NCBI GenBank assembly: GCA_910575155.1
Contig: CAJTDX010000004.1
Coordinates: forward strand, 124,001-188,000
Length of the DNA: 64,000 nucleotides
Origin: Lachnospiraceae bacterium
GTDB lineage: Bacteria; Bacillota; Clostridia; Lachnospirales; Lachnospiraceae
Reading direction: 5' to 3'
The notes below the pieces were generated by a model that did no database searches, was not told the origin of the DNA, and saw only the letters and a list, made by a program, of their open reading frames with translations. Of the stretch, positions 26,491 to 39,043 are shown piece after piece (position 1 is the stretch's first letter; each line of letters starts with the position of its first letter). The translations under genes and the position numbers were made by a program.

Positions 26491-29400
26491 ATGTCATTTG
26501 CACATCTTCATGTTCATACGGAGTACAGCCTTCTGGACGGCTCCAATAAAATTAAAGAATATGTCTCCAGGGTAAAAGAACTGGGTATGAATGCGGCGGC
26601 AATTACGGATCATGGCGTTATGTACGGCGTGATTGATTTTTACCGTGCGGCGAAAGAAGCGGGCATTAAGCCGATTCTGGGCTGTGAAGTTTATGTGGCG
26701 CCAGGTTCCAGATTTGACAGAGAAAAGGTAGAAGGAGAAGACCGTTACTTCCATCTCATCCTTCTTGCTGAGAATAATACCGGGTATCAGAACCTGATGA
26801 AAATCGTTTCCAGAGGTTTTACAGAAGGATATTATTACCGTCCCAGAGTAGACAGGGAAGTGCTGGAGAACTATCATGAGGGTCTGATTGTGCTGAGCGC
26901 CTGTCTGGCCGGAGAAGTACAGAAGCTTTTGCTGCGCGGCGCATATCAGGAAGCCAGAGAAGCGGCGCTGTGGCATGACAGAACCTTTGGCCATGGAAAT
27001 TATTTTCTGGAGCTGCAGGATCACGGTCTTCCGGAACAGCGCCATGTCAACCAGCAGCTTATGCGTCTGAGCCAGGAAACCGGAATTGAACTGGCGGCTA
27101 CCAATGACGTACACTATACGTATGAGACGGACGTGGATTCTCATGATATTCTTCTGTGCATTCAGACCGGGAAAAAACTTTCAGATGAAAACAGAATGCG
27201 CTATGAGGGCGGGCAGTATTTTGTGAAATCAGAAGAGCAGATGCGTCTCCTGTTTCCTTATGCGCAGCAGGCTTTGGACAATACGCAGAAAATTGCCGAC
27301 CGCTGCAATGTGGAAATCGAATTTGGCGTCACAAAGCTCCCCAAATATGATGTTCCGGACGGTTACACTTCCTGGGAGTATCTAAATAAACTGTGCCATC
27401 AGGGGTTAAAACAGCGTTATCCTCAGAAAGACGGCGTGGTGTGTATCCCGGGAAGGGAAGAACCTCTGAATATGGAGGAACTGAAAGAAAAGCTTCAGTA
27501 TGAGCTGGATATAATCAATCAAATGGGGTATGTGGACTACTTTTTGATTGTGTGGGATTTTATACATTTTGCCAGAAAAAACGGCATTGCCGTGGGGCCT
27601 GGCCGCGGCAGCGCTGCGGGAAGCCTGGTGTCTTATACCCTGGAGATTACCAATATAGATCCGCTCCGCTATCATTTGATTTTTGAACGTTTTCTCAATC
27701 CGGAGCGGGTTACCATGCCGGATATTGATATTGATTTCTGTGTGGAGCGGCGGCAGGAAGTAATTGATTACGTCAGCGGGAAATACGGCAAGGATCGCGT
27801 GGTACAGATCGTTACCTTTGGTACCATGGCGGCAAGAGGCGTGATCCGCGATGTGGGACGCGTGATGGATCTGCCGTATGCTTTTGTGGACAATATCGCA
27901 AAGCAGATTCCCACAGAACTTGGGATTACCATAGACAGAGCGTTGAAGATGAATCCGGAGCTGAGAAGCAATTATGAAAACGATGAGAGCGTCCATACGC
28001 TTATAGATATGTCAAAACGTCTCGAAGGGCTGCCAAGACATACCTCCATGCACGCGGCGGGAGTAGTGATCAGCTCCAAAGCAGTCGAAGAGTTTGTGCC
28101 TCTTTCCAGAGGAAGCGACGGCGCCATTACCACGCAGTTTACCATGACGACGCTGGAAGAATTAGGACTTCTGAAAATGGATTTTCTGGGCCTTCGAAAT
28201 CTCACTGTGATTCAAAATGCCGTGAATCTCATTCATGTCAGCCAGAGAAAGGCAGATCCCAGGATCACAGAAGAGCAGCTTCTTAATGTCGACGAGATTG
28301 ATTTTGACGATAAAGCAGTGCTGGCGTCACTGGGGACCGGGCGCACAGACGGCGTCTTCCAATTGGAAAGCGCGGGGATGAAAAACTTTATGAAAGAGTT
28401 AAAGCCTCAGAGCTTAGAAGATATCATTGCGGGAATTTCTCTCTACCGTCCGGGACCTATGGATTTTATTCCGGCATATATCCGGGGAAAGAACAACCAT
28501 CAGACGGTCACTTATGACTGCCCCAAACTGGAACCTATTTTGGAGCCGACCTACGGCTGTATCGTCTACCAGGAACAGGTGATGCAGATTGTACGGGATC
28601 TTGCCGGATATACGCTGGGACGAAGCGATTTGGTACGCCGTGCCATGTCCAAGAAAAAAGTATCTGTGATGGAACAGGAACGGAAAAATTTTATCTATGG
28701 AAATCCCCAAGAAGGCGTTCCCGGCTGTGTCAAAAATGGAATCAGCGAGCAGATTGCCAATAAGATTTTTGACGATATGACCGATTTTGCCAAATATGCG
28801 TTTAACAAGTCTCATGCGGCAGCCTATGCAGTGATAGCGTATCAGACTGCTTATTTAAAATATTATTATCCTCTGGAATACATGGCTGCGCTTATGAGTT
28901 CTGTTATGGACCATGTCGGAAAGATTTCTGAATATATCTATACCTGCCGCCAGATGGGGCTTCAGGTGCTGCCTCCCAGTGTGAACGAAGGCGAGAGCGG
29001 ATTTTCTGTGTCAGGCAATGGCATCCGTTACGGGCTGTCAGCGATTAAAAGCGTCAGTCATATCTTTATCGAAAAGATGTGCCGGGAGCGGGAGGAACGG
29101 GGCAGATTTACCAGCCTTAAGGATTTTCTGACCCGTATGGCAGACCGTGAAATCAATAAGCGGGTAGTGGAGAATCTTATTAAATCAGGCGCTTTGGACA
29201 ATCTTGGCGCAACTAGAAAACAGAGTATGATGGTGTATGCGGGAATTATGGAAAGCATTGCCCAGGATAAGAAAAATAACATGGCGGGGCAGATGACGTT
29301 ATTTGATGTTGCCGGGGAGGAAACCAAAGCGGATTTTGAAGTAAAGCTTCCCGATGTGGGAGAATATTCCAAAGAAGTGTATCTGGGATTTGAAAAAGAA

Positions 29401-30030
29401 GTGCTGGGCGTATACATCAGCGGGCATCCACTGGAAGAATATGAAGAAAAATGGCAAAAAAACATCACCAGGCCGACCATGGATTTCCAGCTTGAAGAAG
29501 AGAGCGGGCAGACCAGGGTAAAAGAAGGGGAACTGGCAACGGTGGGAGGCATGATTGTGGATAAAACGATCAAGTATACCAGAAACAATCAGGCGATGGC
29601 GTTTATCACACTGGAGGATTTGGTGGGTACGCTGGAAATTGTTATTTTTCCCAATAGCTATGAAAAAAACAGCCGTCTTCTGAATGTGGATGAGAAGGTA
29701 TTTGTGCGGGGAAGGGTGCAGACGGAGGATGAAAAAAACGCCAAACTGATCTGTGAGCGGATTTATTCGTTTGACGATACCAGAAAAGAACTGTGGCTGC
29801 AGTTTTCCACCAGAGAAGAGTATGGACTGCAGGAGGCGCATATTTTGGAATTATTAAAGGAAAGCGATGGAAAAGACAGCGTTATAATCTATATTTCCAG
29901 TGAAAAGCAGATGAAACGTCTGCCTCCCGGCCGCAGTATTTCCGTACGTCCGGAACTGGTAAGTAAACTAAAAGAGCAGTTGGGAGAAAATAATGTAAAA
30001 GTTGTAGAAAAAAGCATTGAAAAACTTTGA
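26491..30030 (+). CDS. dnaE: DNA polymerase III subunit alpha (DnaE)
   Basis: Replicative C-family polymerase of 1179 residues. The N-terminal PHP domain begins FAHLHVHTEYSLLDGS; the palm carries GPGRGSAAGS and the catalytic PDIDIDF; the fingers follow, then the helix-hairpin-helix region, an OB-fold (GEEATVGGM-like block VGGMIVDKTIKYTRNN) and a C-terminal tail. It is the DnaE1-like form without a 3'-5' exonuclease; PolC would be the second polymerase in this group. I start at ATG 26491 behind AGAGGAGGAGCAGA; an ATG at 26467 would be upstream of that site and add residues not found in the family. Confidence 0.95.
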   Translation: MSFAHLHVHTEYSLLDGSNKIKEYVSRVKELGMNAAAITDHGVMYGVIDFYRAAKEAGIKPILGCEVYVAPGSRFDREKVEGEDRYFHLILLAENNTGYQNLMKIVSRGFTEGYYYRPRVDREVLENYHEGLIVLSACLAGEVQKLLLRGAYQEAREAALWHDRTFGHGNYFLELQDHGLPEQRHVNQQLMRLSQETGIELAATNDVHYTYETDVDSHDILLCIQTGKKLSDENRMRYEGGQYFVKSEEQMRLLFPYAQQALDNTQKIADRCNVEIEFGVTKLPKYDVPDGYTSWEYLNKLCHQGLKQRYPQKDGVVCIPGREEPLNMEELKEKLQYELDIINQMGYVDYFLIVWDFIHFARKNGIAVGPGRGSAAGSLVSYTLEITNIDPLRYHLIFERFLNPERVTMPDIDIDFCVERRQEVIDYVSGKYGKDRVVQIVTFGTMAARGVIRDVGRVMDLPYAFVDNIAKQIPTELGITIDRALKMNPELRSNYENDESVHTLIDMSKRLEGLPRHTSMHAAGVVISSKAVEEFVPLSRGSDGAITTQFTMTTLEELGLLKMDFLGLRNLTVIQNAVNLIHVSQRKADPRITEEQLLNVDEIDFDDKAVLASLGTGRTDGVFQLESAGMKNFMKELKPQSLEDIIAGISLYRPGPMDFIPAYIRGKNNHQTVTYDCPKLEPILEPTYGCIVYQEQVMQIVRDLAGYTLGRSDLVRRAMSKKKVSVMEQERKNFIYGNPQEGVPGCVKNGISEQIANKIFDDMTDFAKYAFNKSHAAAYAVIAYQTAYLKYYYPLEYMAALMSSVMDHVGKISEYIYTCRQMGLQVLPPSVNEGESGFSVSGNGIRYGLSAIKSVSHIFIEKMCREREERGRFTSLKDFLTRMADREINKRVVENLIKSGALDNLGATRKQSMMVYAGIMESIAQDKKNNMAGQMTLFDVAGEETKADFEVKLPDVGEYSKEVYLGFEKEVLGVYISGHPLEEYEEKWQKNITRPTMDFQLEEESGQTRVKEGELATVGGMIVDKTIKYTRNNQAMAFITLEDLVGTLEIVIFPNSYEKNSRLLNVDEKVFVRGRVQTEDEKNAKLICERIYSFDDTRKELWLQFSTREEYGLQEAHILELLKESDGKDSVIIYISSEKQMKRLPPGRSISVRPELVSKLKEQLGENNVKVVEKSIEKL

Positions 30031-30096
30031 AAAAGAGATTAGAATGGAATAGATTGAATCAATGAGTTGAAAAAAGAAAGACAGGAGGGAAACGTT

Positions 30097-31071
30097 ATGG
30101 CCAAGGAGATTAAAACGATCGGTGTGCTTACCAGCGGCGGCGACGCACCGGGAATGAACGCTGCCATTCGTGCAGTTGTCCGGCAGGCAATCGTGAAAGG
30201 GAAGAAGGTAAAAGGAATTAAGAGAGGTTATGCGGGTCTGCTGCAGGAAGAAATTGCAGATATGCAGGCATGTGATGTTTCAGATATCATCCAGCGGGGC
30301 GGTACCATCCTGCAGACGGCAAGGTGTAAAGAATTTACGACGGCAGAGGGACAGCAGTTAGGGGCGGAAATCTGCAGAAAACACGACATTGACGGTGTGA
30401 TTGTAATCGGCGGAGACGGTTCTTTTAAGGGCGCCCAGAAGCTTGCCTCACTGGGGATCAATACCATCGGCATTCCGGGAACCATAGATTTGGATATTGC
30501 GTGTACGGAGTATACGATTGGATTCGATACGGCAGTCAATACAGCGATGGAAGCCATTGATAAGGTTCGTGATACCTCAACTTCCCATGAGAGGTGCTCT
30601 ATTATTGAAGTTATGGGGCGCGGCGCCGGTTATATCGCTTTATGGTGCGGCATTGCCAACGGTGCGGAGGACATCCTTCTTCCGGAGAAATATAACTATG
30701 ACGAGCAGGCTCTGGTAAATAATATCATTGCCAACCGTAAGAAAGGCAAGAAACATCATATTGTGATCAATGCAGAAGGAATCGGTCACTCTGCAAGTAT
30801 GGCAAAACGGATTGAGTCCGCTACCGGAGTAGAGACGCGCGCTACGATTTTGGGCCATATGCAGCGAGGCGGAAGCCCTACCTGCAAAGACCGCGTTTAT
30901 GCCTCTACAATGGGAGCCTACGCAGTGGACCTGCTCTGCCAGGGCAAATCCAACCGCGTGGTGGGATACCGCGACGGCGAGTATGTGGATTTTGATATTG
31001 ACGAGGCGCTTGCTATGCACAAGGAGATTTCTGATTACCAGTTTGAAATCTGCAGGAATCTGAGTCTGTAA
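30097..31071 (+). CDS. pfkA: ATP-dependent 6-phosphofructokinase
   Basis: Glycolytic enzyme that phosphorylates fructose 6-phosphate to the 1,6-bisphosphate. The 324 residues contain the nucleotide loop TSGGDAPGMNAAIR, GGDGSFKGAQ, the catalytic PGTIDLDIACTEYTIGFDTA (split over two strands) and the allosteric/substrate MGRGAGYIAL motif. The ATP-type glycine GGDGS rather than GGDDT indicates ATP use. ATG 30097 is preceded by CAGGAGGGAAACG. A 66-bp gap follows dnaE, a gene order common in Clostridia. Confidence 0.96.
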   Translation: MAKEIKTIGVLTSGGDAPGMNAAIRAVVRQAIVKGKKVKGIKRGYAGLLQEEIADMQACDVSDIIQRGGTILQTARCKEFTTAEGQQLGAEICRKHDIDGVIVIGGDGSFKGAQKLASLGINTIGIPGTIDLDIACTEYTIGFDTAVNTAMEAIDKVRDTSTSHERCSIIEVMGRGAGYIALWCGIANGAEDILLPEKYNYDEQALVNNIIANRKKGKKHHIVINAEGIGHSASMAKRIESATGVETRATILGHMQRGGSPTCKDRVYASTMGAYAVDLLCQGKSNRVVGYRDGEYVDFDIDEALAMHKEISDYQFEICRNLSL

Positions 31072-31082
31072 GGAGTGCGGGT

Positions 31083-31865
31083 ATGATTACAAGTACTTCC
31101 AATCCACAGATGAAATATATCATGCAGTTGAATAAAAAGGCAAAAACCCGCTATGAACAGCGGGTTTTTGTGGTAGAAGGGGTGAAAATGTGCCGGGAAA
31201 CCCCAAAAGAACAGATTGAGAAAATCTATGTATCGGAACGTTTTATGCAGACTTCAGACAAAGCGGAATTATGGAAAAAATGCGCTTATGAGGTGGTGTC
31301 GGAGCGGGTGTTTCAGGGAATCTGCGATACAAAAACGCCTCAGGGGATTCTCTGCCTGGTGAAAATGCCGCAATATGAATTGCAGGATTTACTGGTGAAA
31401 AAGGCGCATCTGCTGATTTTAGAGGATATCCAGGATCCCGGAAATCTGGGAACCATGCTGCGTACCGGGGAAGGCGCAGGCATTACAGGCGTTATCATGA
31501 GCAGAGGGACGGTAGATATTTTTCATCCCAAAGTCATTCGGTCCACGATGGGGTCTTTATTTCGCGTACCCTTTTATGTTGCCGAAGACCTTTCCCATAC
31601 CATTCATAGCATAAAAGAACAGGGAGTCACAGTCTATGCCGCTCATTTAAAGGGCAGTTTGTCCTATGATAAAGCGGATTACACAGATTCCTGCGGTTTT
31701 CTGATTGGCAATGAGGGAAACGGTCTGAGCGCGGAAATTGCTTCGCTGGCAGATACCTATATCCGCATTCCCATGCAGGGAAAGATAGAGTCTCTCAATG
31801 CCGCCACGGCAGCGGCATTGCTGATGTATGAGGCGGGCAGGCAGCGCAGATCATTTCAGGAATGA
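31083..31865 (+). CDS. TrmH/SpoU family RNA 2'-O-methyltransferase
   Basis: A 260-residue SPOUT-fold enzyme that uses SAM to methylate a ribose 2'-hydroxyl in rRNA or tRNA. The N-terminal substrate-binding domain (to about 95) is followed by the three SPOUT motifs: LEDIQDPGNLGTMLRTGEGAG (in overlapping blocks), FLIGNEGNGLSAEI and IPMQGKIESLNAATAAALLMYE. The target nucleotide is unknown. The ATG follows AAGGAGTGCGGGT, 11 bp after pfkA, so they are likely co-transcribed. Confidence 0.92.
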   Translation: MITSTSNPQMKYIMQLNKKAKTRYEQRVFVVEGVKMCRETPKEQIEKIYVSERFMQTSDKAELWKKCAYEVVSERVFQGICDTKTPQGILCLVKMPQYELQDLLVKKAHLLILEDIQDPGNLGTMLRTGEGAGITGVIMSRGTVDIFHPKVIRSTMGSLFRVPFYVAEDLSHTIHSIKEQGVTVYAAHLKGSLSYDKADYTDSCGFLIGNEGNGLSAEIASLADTYIRIPMQGKIESLNAATAAALLMYEAGRQRRSFQE

Positions 31866-31874
31866 TAGAGCGGC

Positions 31875-32135
31875 TTATTCTTCAATGACATGGATTTCAA
31901 GAAAATCAAAATCAATGTCTTCCACAAAATTGTCCTGGTAAAATCTTGCTTTGGCGCGGCGTTTAAATTCTGATACCGTGGCGTCCAGCCACAGCGGCTT
32001 GCTTAAATCAAAGTCATAGCAGACCTGCTCCAGCGCGCGGAATATTTTGTGCGTACGGGTGTCTTCGCTTTCATCCGTGACGACGGTGTCTCGTAAGAGA
32101 TGGTTATCTTTGAATATTTTAAACCAGATTCGCAT
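31875..32135 (-). CDS. Conserved hypothetical protein (86 residues)
   Basis: An 86-residue soluble protein rich in charged residues. It contains WFKIFKDNHLLRD, ALEQVCYDFDLSKPLWL and a C-terminal acidic VEDIDFDFLEIHVIEE. I recognise it only as a type of short hypothetical seen in Lachnospiraceae; no domain or function is known to me. The ATG has a GAAAGGGCC-type site upstream on the minus strand. It converges on the methyltransferase gene and its upstream side faces the promoter of the structured RNA. Confidence 0.75.
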   Translation of the reverse strand: MRIWFKIFKDNHLLRDTVVTDESEDTRTHKIFRALEQVCYDFDLSKPLWLDATVSEFKRRAKARFYQDNFVEDIDFDFLEIHVIEE

Positions 32136-32204
32136 AATTGGCCCTTTCTGTAGTAGTATTTTTCAATATCTTAGTATAAAAGAAAGAGGAATGCAAGATG
32201 AAGG

Positions 32205-32233
32205 TTTACACTTTTTGCGAAATCTGCTATAAT
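32205..32233 (+). promoter_or_regulatory. Strong SigA promoter driving an unassigned RNA
   Basis: TTTACA (32205-32210), 17 bp, perfect TATAAT (32228-32233), with an extended TGC just before the -10. Transcription should start near 32240. Confidence 0.75.
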
Positions 32234-32239
32234 ACTTAC

Positions 32240-32426
32240 ACTATAAATCATATGGAATTTGCGGGAAGCAGATGAGATGATGACAGAACAGGAAGCTGTT
32301 TTCGCGCGACATAGTGGAAGATTAGATGAATAGCGTCCGGTGTTAATTTTGAGAACTGGATCTTATATTTAGAACAGAAAAGAGTGTAGATTCTATTGCA
32401 TATGAAAATAGATTTACGCTCTTTTT
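32240..32426 (+). ncRNA. Unassigned structured RNA of about 187 nt (small RNA or leader)
   Basis: Between the strong promoter and a terminator-like hairpin lies about 190 nt with no credible ORF. Visible hairpins are AACAG-GAAG-CTGTT (about 32289-32302), a TCCGGT...ACTGGA stem (about 32337-32361) and the 3' stem at 32378-32426. The next gene, FIST-GGDEF, starts at 32490. It could be a free small RNA or an attenuating leader of that gene. It does not match a riboswitch or 6S RNA consensus that I can recall. Confidence 0.5.
32378..32426 (+). terminator. Terminator-like hairpin at the 3' end of the unassigned RNA
   Basis: AAAAGAGTGTAGATTCTATT pairs imperfectly with AATAGATTTACGCTCTTTTT around GCATATGAA; the T-run is the end of the stem. 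Confidence 0.65.
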
Positions 32427-32489
32427 CCGCCTGTGGTTTCATCTGGGCATATTATGCGGTTTACTAATATAGAAAAGGATGAGGGTTTT

Positions 32490-35778
<3,289 letters not shown>

Positions 35779-35784
35779 AGATAC

Positions 35785-37218
35785 ATGTATGACGTAGTGA
35801 TTATAGGCGCGGGAGTTTCAGGATGCGCCGCAGCGAGAGAGCTTTCCAGATATCAGCTGAATATCTGCGTGATCGAAAAAGAGGAGGATGTGTGCTGCGG
35901 GACTTCCAAGGCAAACAGCGCCATTGTCCATGCAGGATTTGACGCGCCCGGCGGTTCTCTTATGGCAAAACTGAATGTGGAAGGAAATGAGCGAATGGAG
36001 GAGCTTTCAAAAGAACTGGATGTTCCTTTTCGAAGAAACGGTTCTTTGGTAGTCTGCCTGCATGAGGAAGAATTGCCGGGTTTAAAAACATTGTATGAGA
36101 GAGGCCTGAAAAACGGCGTCAGAAATCTGCGGATTATTGACAGAGAAGAACTGAAAGAGCTGGAGCCAAATATTTCAGACGACGCAGTGGCAGCGCTGTA
36201 TGCGCCCACCGCAGGCATTATATGTCCCTTTGCCCTGAATCTTGCATTGGCTGAAAATGCCGCCGTCAACGGCGTGGAGTTCTGGTTTGATACAGAAGTC
36301 ACCGGGTTTGGCAGAGGCGAAGGATGCTGGAACATCCACACGAGCCAGGGAGAATTTAAGAGCCGCTATGTGGTAAACGCGGCGGGCGTTTACGCCGACC
36401 TGCTGCACAATATGGTAAGCGGCAGAAAGCTTCACATTACTCCCCGGCGGGGAGAATACTGTCTGCTGGACCGTTCTGCCGCTGGTTTCGTGACGCATAC
36501 CATGTTCCAGCTTCCCGGCAAATATGGTAAAGGCGTGCTGGTAACGCCTACGGTTCATGGGAATATTCTGATAGGTCCCACAGCGGAAGATCTCGAGGAC
36601 AGAGAAGGAACCAATACCACTCAGGCGGGAATACAGGAACTGATGAAAAAGGCGGAAGCTACGGTAAAAGGGATTCCTTTTCATGAGGTGATTACCTCTT
36701 TTGCAGGACTGCGCGCGCACGAAGACGGACACGAATTCTGTATTGGAGAGGTGGAAGACGCGCCGGGATTTATTGACTGCGCCGGGATTGAATCCCCTGG
36801 ACTTACTGCCTCTCCTGTCATCGGCAGCATGGTGGCAGATATCATATACAGACTGGAACAGCCCCGGTTGAATCCCGATTTTACAGGGAGCAGAAAGGGA
36901 ATCCTGGACCCGAAAACCCTGAGTACGGAAGAACATGCGGCGTTAATCCGCACAAATCCGGCATATGGAAATATTGTCTGCCGCTGCGAGATGATCACAG
37001 AGGGAGAGATTCTGGATGCTGTCAACCGTCCTTTGGGGGCAAAATCTTTAGATGGCGTAAAGCGCAGGACGAGGGCGGGGATGGGACGCTGCCAGGGGGG
37101 ATTCTGTTCCCCGAAGGTGATGGAACTCCTCGCAGGAGAACGGAATATCAAGATTTCTGAGATTACCAAATCTGGAGGAGCGTCTCAGATGATTGCGGGC
37201 ATCAATAAGGACAGATAA
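35785..37218 (+). CDS. FAD-dependent glycerol-3-phosphate dehydrogenase-like protein with BFD-like [2Fe-2S] domain
   Basis: A 477-residue GlpA/GlpO-type oxidoreductase. It has the N-terminal FAD fold VVIIGAGVSGCAAAREL, DAO-family blocks (GTSKANSAIVHAGFD, YVVNAAGVYADLL) and a C-terminal BFD-like domain with cysteines CRC (about 398-400) and CQGGFC, which should bind an iron-sulfur cluster. With the kinase upstream and an NAD(P)/FAD disulfide-fold partner downstream it likely oxidises glycerol 3-phosphate to dihydroxyacetone phosphate in an anaerobic complex. No GlpC-like gene is present, so the electron acceptor is open. Confidence 0.9.
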   Translation: MYDVVIIGAGVSGCAAARELSRYQLNICVIEKEEDVCCGTSKANSAIVHAGFDAPGGSLMAKLNVEGNERMEELSKELDVPFRRNGSLVVCLHEEELPGLKTLYERGLKNGVRNLRIIDREELKELEPNISDDAVAALYAPTAGIICPFALNLALAENAAVNGVEFWFDTEVTGFGRGEGCWNIHTSQGEFKSRYVVNAAGVYADLLHNMVSGRKLHITPRRGEYCLLDRSAAGFVTHTMFQLPGKYGKGVLVTPTVHGNILIGPTAEDLEDREGTNTTQAGIQELMKKAEATVKGIPFHEVITSFAGLRAHEDGHEFCIGEVEDAPGFIDCAGIESPGLTASPVIGSMVADIIYRLEQPRLNPDFTGSRKGILDPKTLSTEEHAALIRTNPAYGNIVCRCEMITEGEILDAVNRPLGAKSLDGVKRRTRAGMGRCQGGFCSPKVMELLAGERNIKISEITKSGGASQMIAGINKDR

Positions 37219-37266
37219 GACGTTTGGCAGGAAGCGGCTGACGAAGATATGGATGAGGAAAAGAAC

Positions 37267-38532
37267 ATGCAAAATTATGACATTGTAATTGTGGGAGGCG
37301 GTCCGGCGGGACTGGCGGCAGCCATAGCGGCAAAGGAACATGGCGTGGAATCCATTTTGGTACTGGAACGGGATCAGGAGCTTGGAGGAATTTTAAATCA
37401 ATGTATCCACAATGGATTTGGCCTTCACACCTTTGAGGAAGAACTTACCGGGCCGGAATATGCGGCAAGGTTTATTGAGCGGCTGCTGGAAGCAGGAATT
37501 TCGTATAAATTAAATACGATGGTACTGGAAATTTCAGCCCAAAAGGTGGTAACTGCCATGAACCGCACGGAGGGAATCATGCAGATTTCTGCGCAGGCGG
37601 TGATCCTTGCCATGGGATGCAGGGAACGTTCCAGGGGCGCTTTGAATATTCCGGGATTTCGGCCGGCAGGAATTTACTCTGCGGGAACGGCGCAGAGGCT
37701 GGTCAATATGGAGGGATATCTGCCGGGACGCCGGGCAGTGATTCTGGGTTCCGGCGATATCGGGCTTATCATGGCCAGAAGAATGACCCTGGAAGGCGCG
37801 AAAGTTCAGGTGGTGGCAGAACTGCTCCCTTATTCCGGAGGCTTGAAAAGGAACATCGTGCAGTGTCTGGATGATTTTGGCATTCCTCTGAAATTAAGCC
37901 ATACGGTTGTCAATATCCACGGCAGGAAGCGGGTGGAAGGAGTTACCATAGCCCGGGTGGATGATAACAGAAAACCTGTGCCGGGGACGGAAGAATATTA
38001 TGAATGCGACACGCTGCTTTTGTCCTGTGGTCTGATCCCGGAGAATGAATTGTCAAAGGGACTGGGAATTGAAATGAATCCTGTAACCTCCGGTCCCAAA
38101 GTAAACGAAAGTTTTCAGACCAGCGCGGAGGGAGTATTCGCCTGTGGAAATGTGCTGCACGTTCATGATCTGGTAGACTTTGTTTCCAGAGAAGCGCAGG
38201 CGGCGGGGAAATATGCGGCGTTGTATGTAAAAAATCAGGCGGGGCATGAAGAATTTGGAGATATCCCAGTTGCAGCAGAGCAGGGCGTGCGTTATACGGT
38301 ACCAAATACCGTCAATCCCGGACGGATGGAGGAAGCGCTTACACTGCGCTTTCGGGTGGGAGATGTATACAAAAACTGTTATGTGGCGGTTTACCTCAAT
38401 GATCAGAGGATCTGTCACAGGAAAAAGCAGGTGCTGGCGCCGGGAGAGATGGAAGAAGTGGTATTGAAAAAGGAAGAACTGCACGCAGTGGCTGATTTGA
38501 CTCAGATTACGGTGAAACTGGAGGAGGACTGA
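37267..38532 (+). CDS. NAD(P)/FAD-dependent oxidoreductase of the glycerol operon
   Basis: A 421-residue flavoprotein with an FAD-binding GGGPAGLAAAIAA at about residues 10-22, the LNQCIHNGFGLH segment, a second dinucleotide fold ILGSGDIGLIMARR and the C-terminal VFACGNVLHVHDLVD motif. It belongs to the pyridine nucleotide-disulfide family and is the regular partner of the BFD-containing oxidoreductase and DUF1667 protein, probably passing electrons to or from NAD(P). I start at ATG 37267, which has GATGAGGAAAAGAAC upstream; an in-frame ATG at 37249 has no clear ribosome binding site. Confidence 0.9.
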   Translation: MQNYDIVIVGGGPAGLAAAIAAKEHGVESILVLERDQELGGILNQCIHNGFGLHTFEEELTGPEYAARFIERLLEAGISYKLNTMVLEISAQKVVTAMNRTEGIMQISAQAVILAMGCRERSRGALNIPGFRPAGIYSAGTAQRLVNMEGYLPGRRAVILGSGDIGLIMARRMTLEGAKVQVVAELLPYSGGLKRNIVQCLDDFGIPLKLSHTVVNIHGRKRVEGVTIARVDDNRKPVPGTEEYYECDTLLLSCGLIPENELSKGLGIEMNPVTSGPKVNESFQTSAEGVFACGNVLHVHDLVDFVSREAQAAGKYAALYVKNQAGHEEFGDIPVAAEQGVRYTVPNTVNPGRMEEALTLRFRVGDVYKNCYVAVYLNDQRICHRKKQVLAPGEMEEVVLKKEELHAVADLTQITVKLEED

Positions 38533-38536
38533 GAAC

Positions 38537-38914
38537 ATGGAAACAAGGGAATTGATTTGTATTGGCTGTCCTCTGGGCTGTCCGCTCAAGGTAAAAACAG
38601 AACAGGGACAGGCGCCTGAGGTCACTGGAAATACCTGCAGGAGGGGAGAAGTATATGCAAGAAAAGAAGTCGCCAACCCCACCAGGATTGTCACAAGTTC
38701 CGTGTCAGTGGAAGGAGGCAGACAGAAGGTAGTTTCCGTTAAAACCAGAGAGGATATTCCCAAAGAAAAAATCTTTGCGGTGATAGAAGCTCTGAAAGGA
38801 GTAAAAGTACAGGCTCCGATTCAAATCGGCGACGTGATTGTCAGCAATGCGGCGGACACAGGGGTGGATGTGGTTGCTACCCGTAAATGTCCTGTGTTAA
38901 ATGATCTTTTGTAA
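38537..38914 (+). CDS. DUF1667 domain-containing protein
   Basis: A 125-residue protein of DUF1667. It starts with a cysteine cluster CIGCPLGCPL and continues GNTCRRGEVYARKEVANP; these four cysteines (about residues 9, 12, 16 and 34) suggest a bound iron-sulfur cluster. The rest is an alpha/beta domain ending ATRKCPVL. Its position just after the two FAD oxidoreductases (4-bp gap) supports a role as the small electron-transfer subunit of the glycerol 3-phosphate dehydrogenase complex. That role is inferred from context. Confidence 0.88.
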   Translation: METRELICIGCPLGCPLKVKTEQGQAPEVTGNTCRRGEVYARKEVANPTRIVTSSVSVEGGRQKVVSVKTREDIPKEKIFAVIEALKGVKVQAPIQIGDVIVSNAADTGVDVVATRKCPVLNDLL

Positions 38915-38922
38915 AATGTCAC

Positions 38923-38963
38923 AGTACTCCCTTTGCAGCATATGATAATGCAGAGGGAGTATT
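38923..38963 (+). terminator. Terminator-like hairpin of the glycerol operon
   Basis: AGTACTCCCTTTGCA pairs with TGCAGAGGGAGTATT (one mismatch) across a CATATGATAA loop. The following T content is modest. Confidence 0.6.
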
Positions 38964-38992
38964 GTATGTTATGATTCCTGCCTTAACGTTTC

Positions 38993-39007
38993 ACCGCCGG
39001 AGTAATA
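38993..39007 (+). repeat. Fragment of the 19.4-kb inverted-repeat element
   Basis: ACCGCCGGAGTAATA is identical to the end of the 78-bp palindromic element at 19374-19451. Only one half-arm is present here. It sits between the glycerol operon terminator and ymxH. Confidence 0.5.
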
Positions 39008-39043
39008 ACGTTGTCCCTGATTACATATTCCGGGAGGAGAGCC

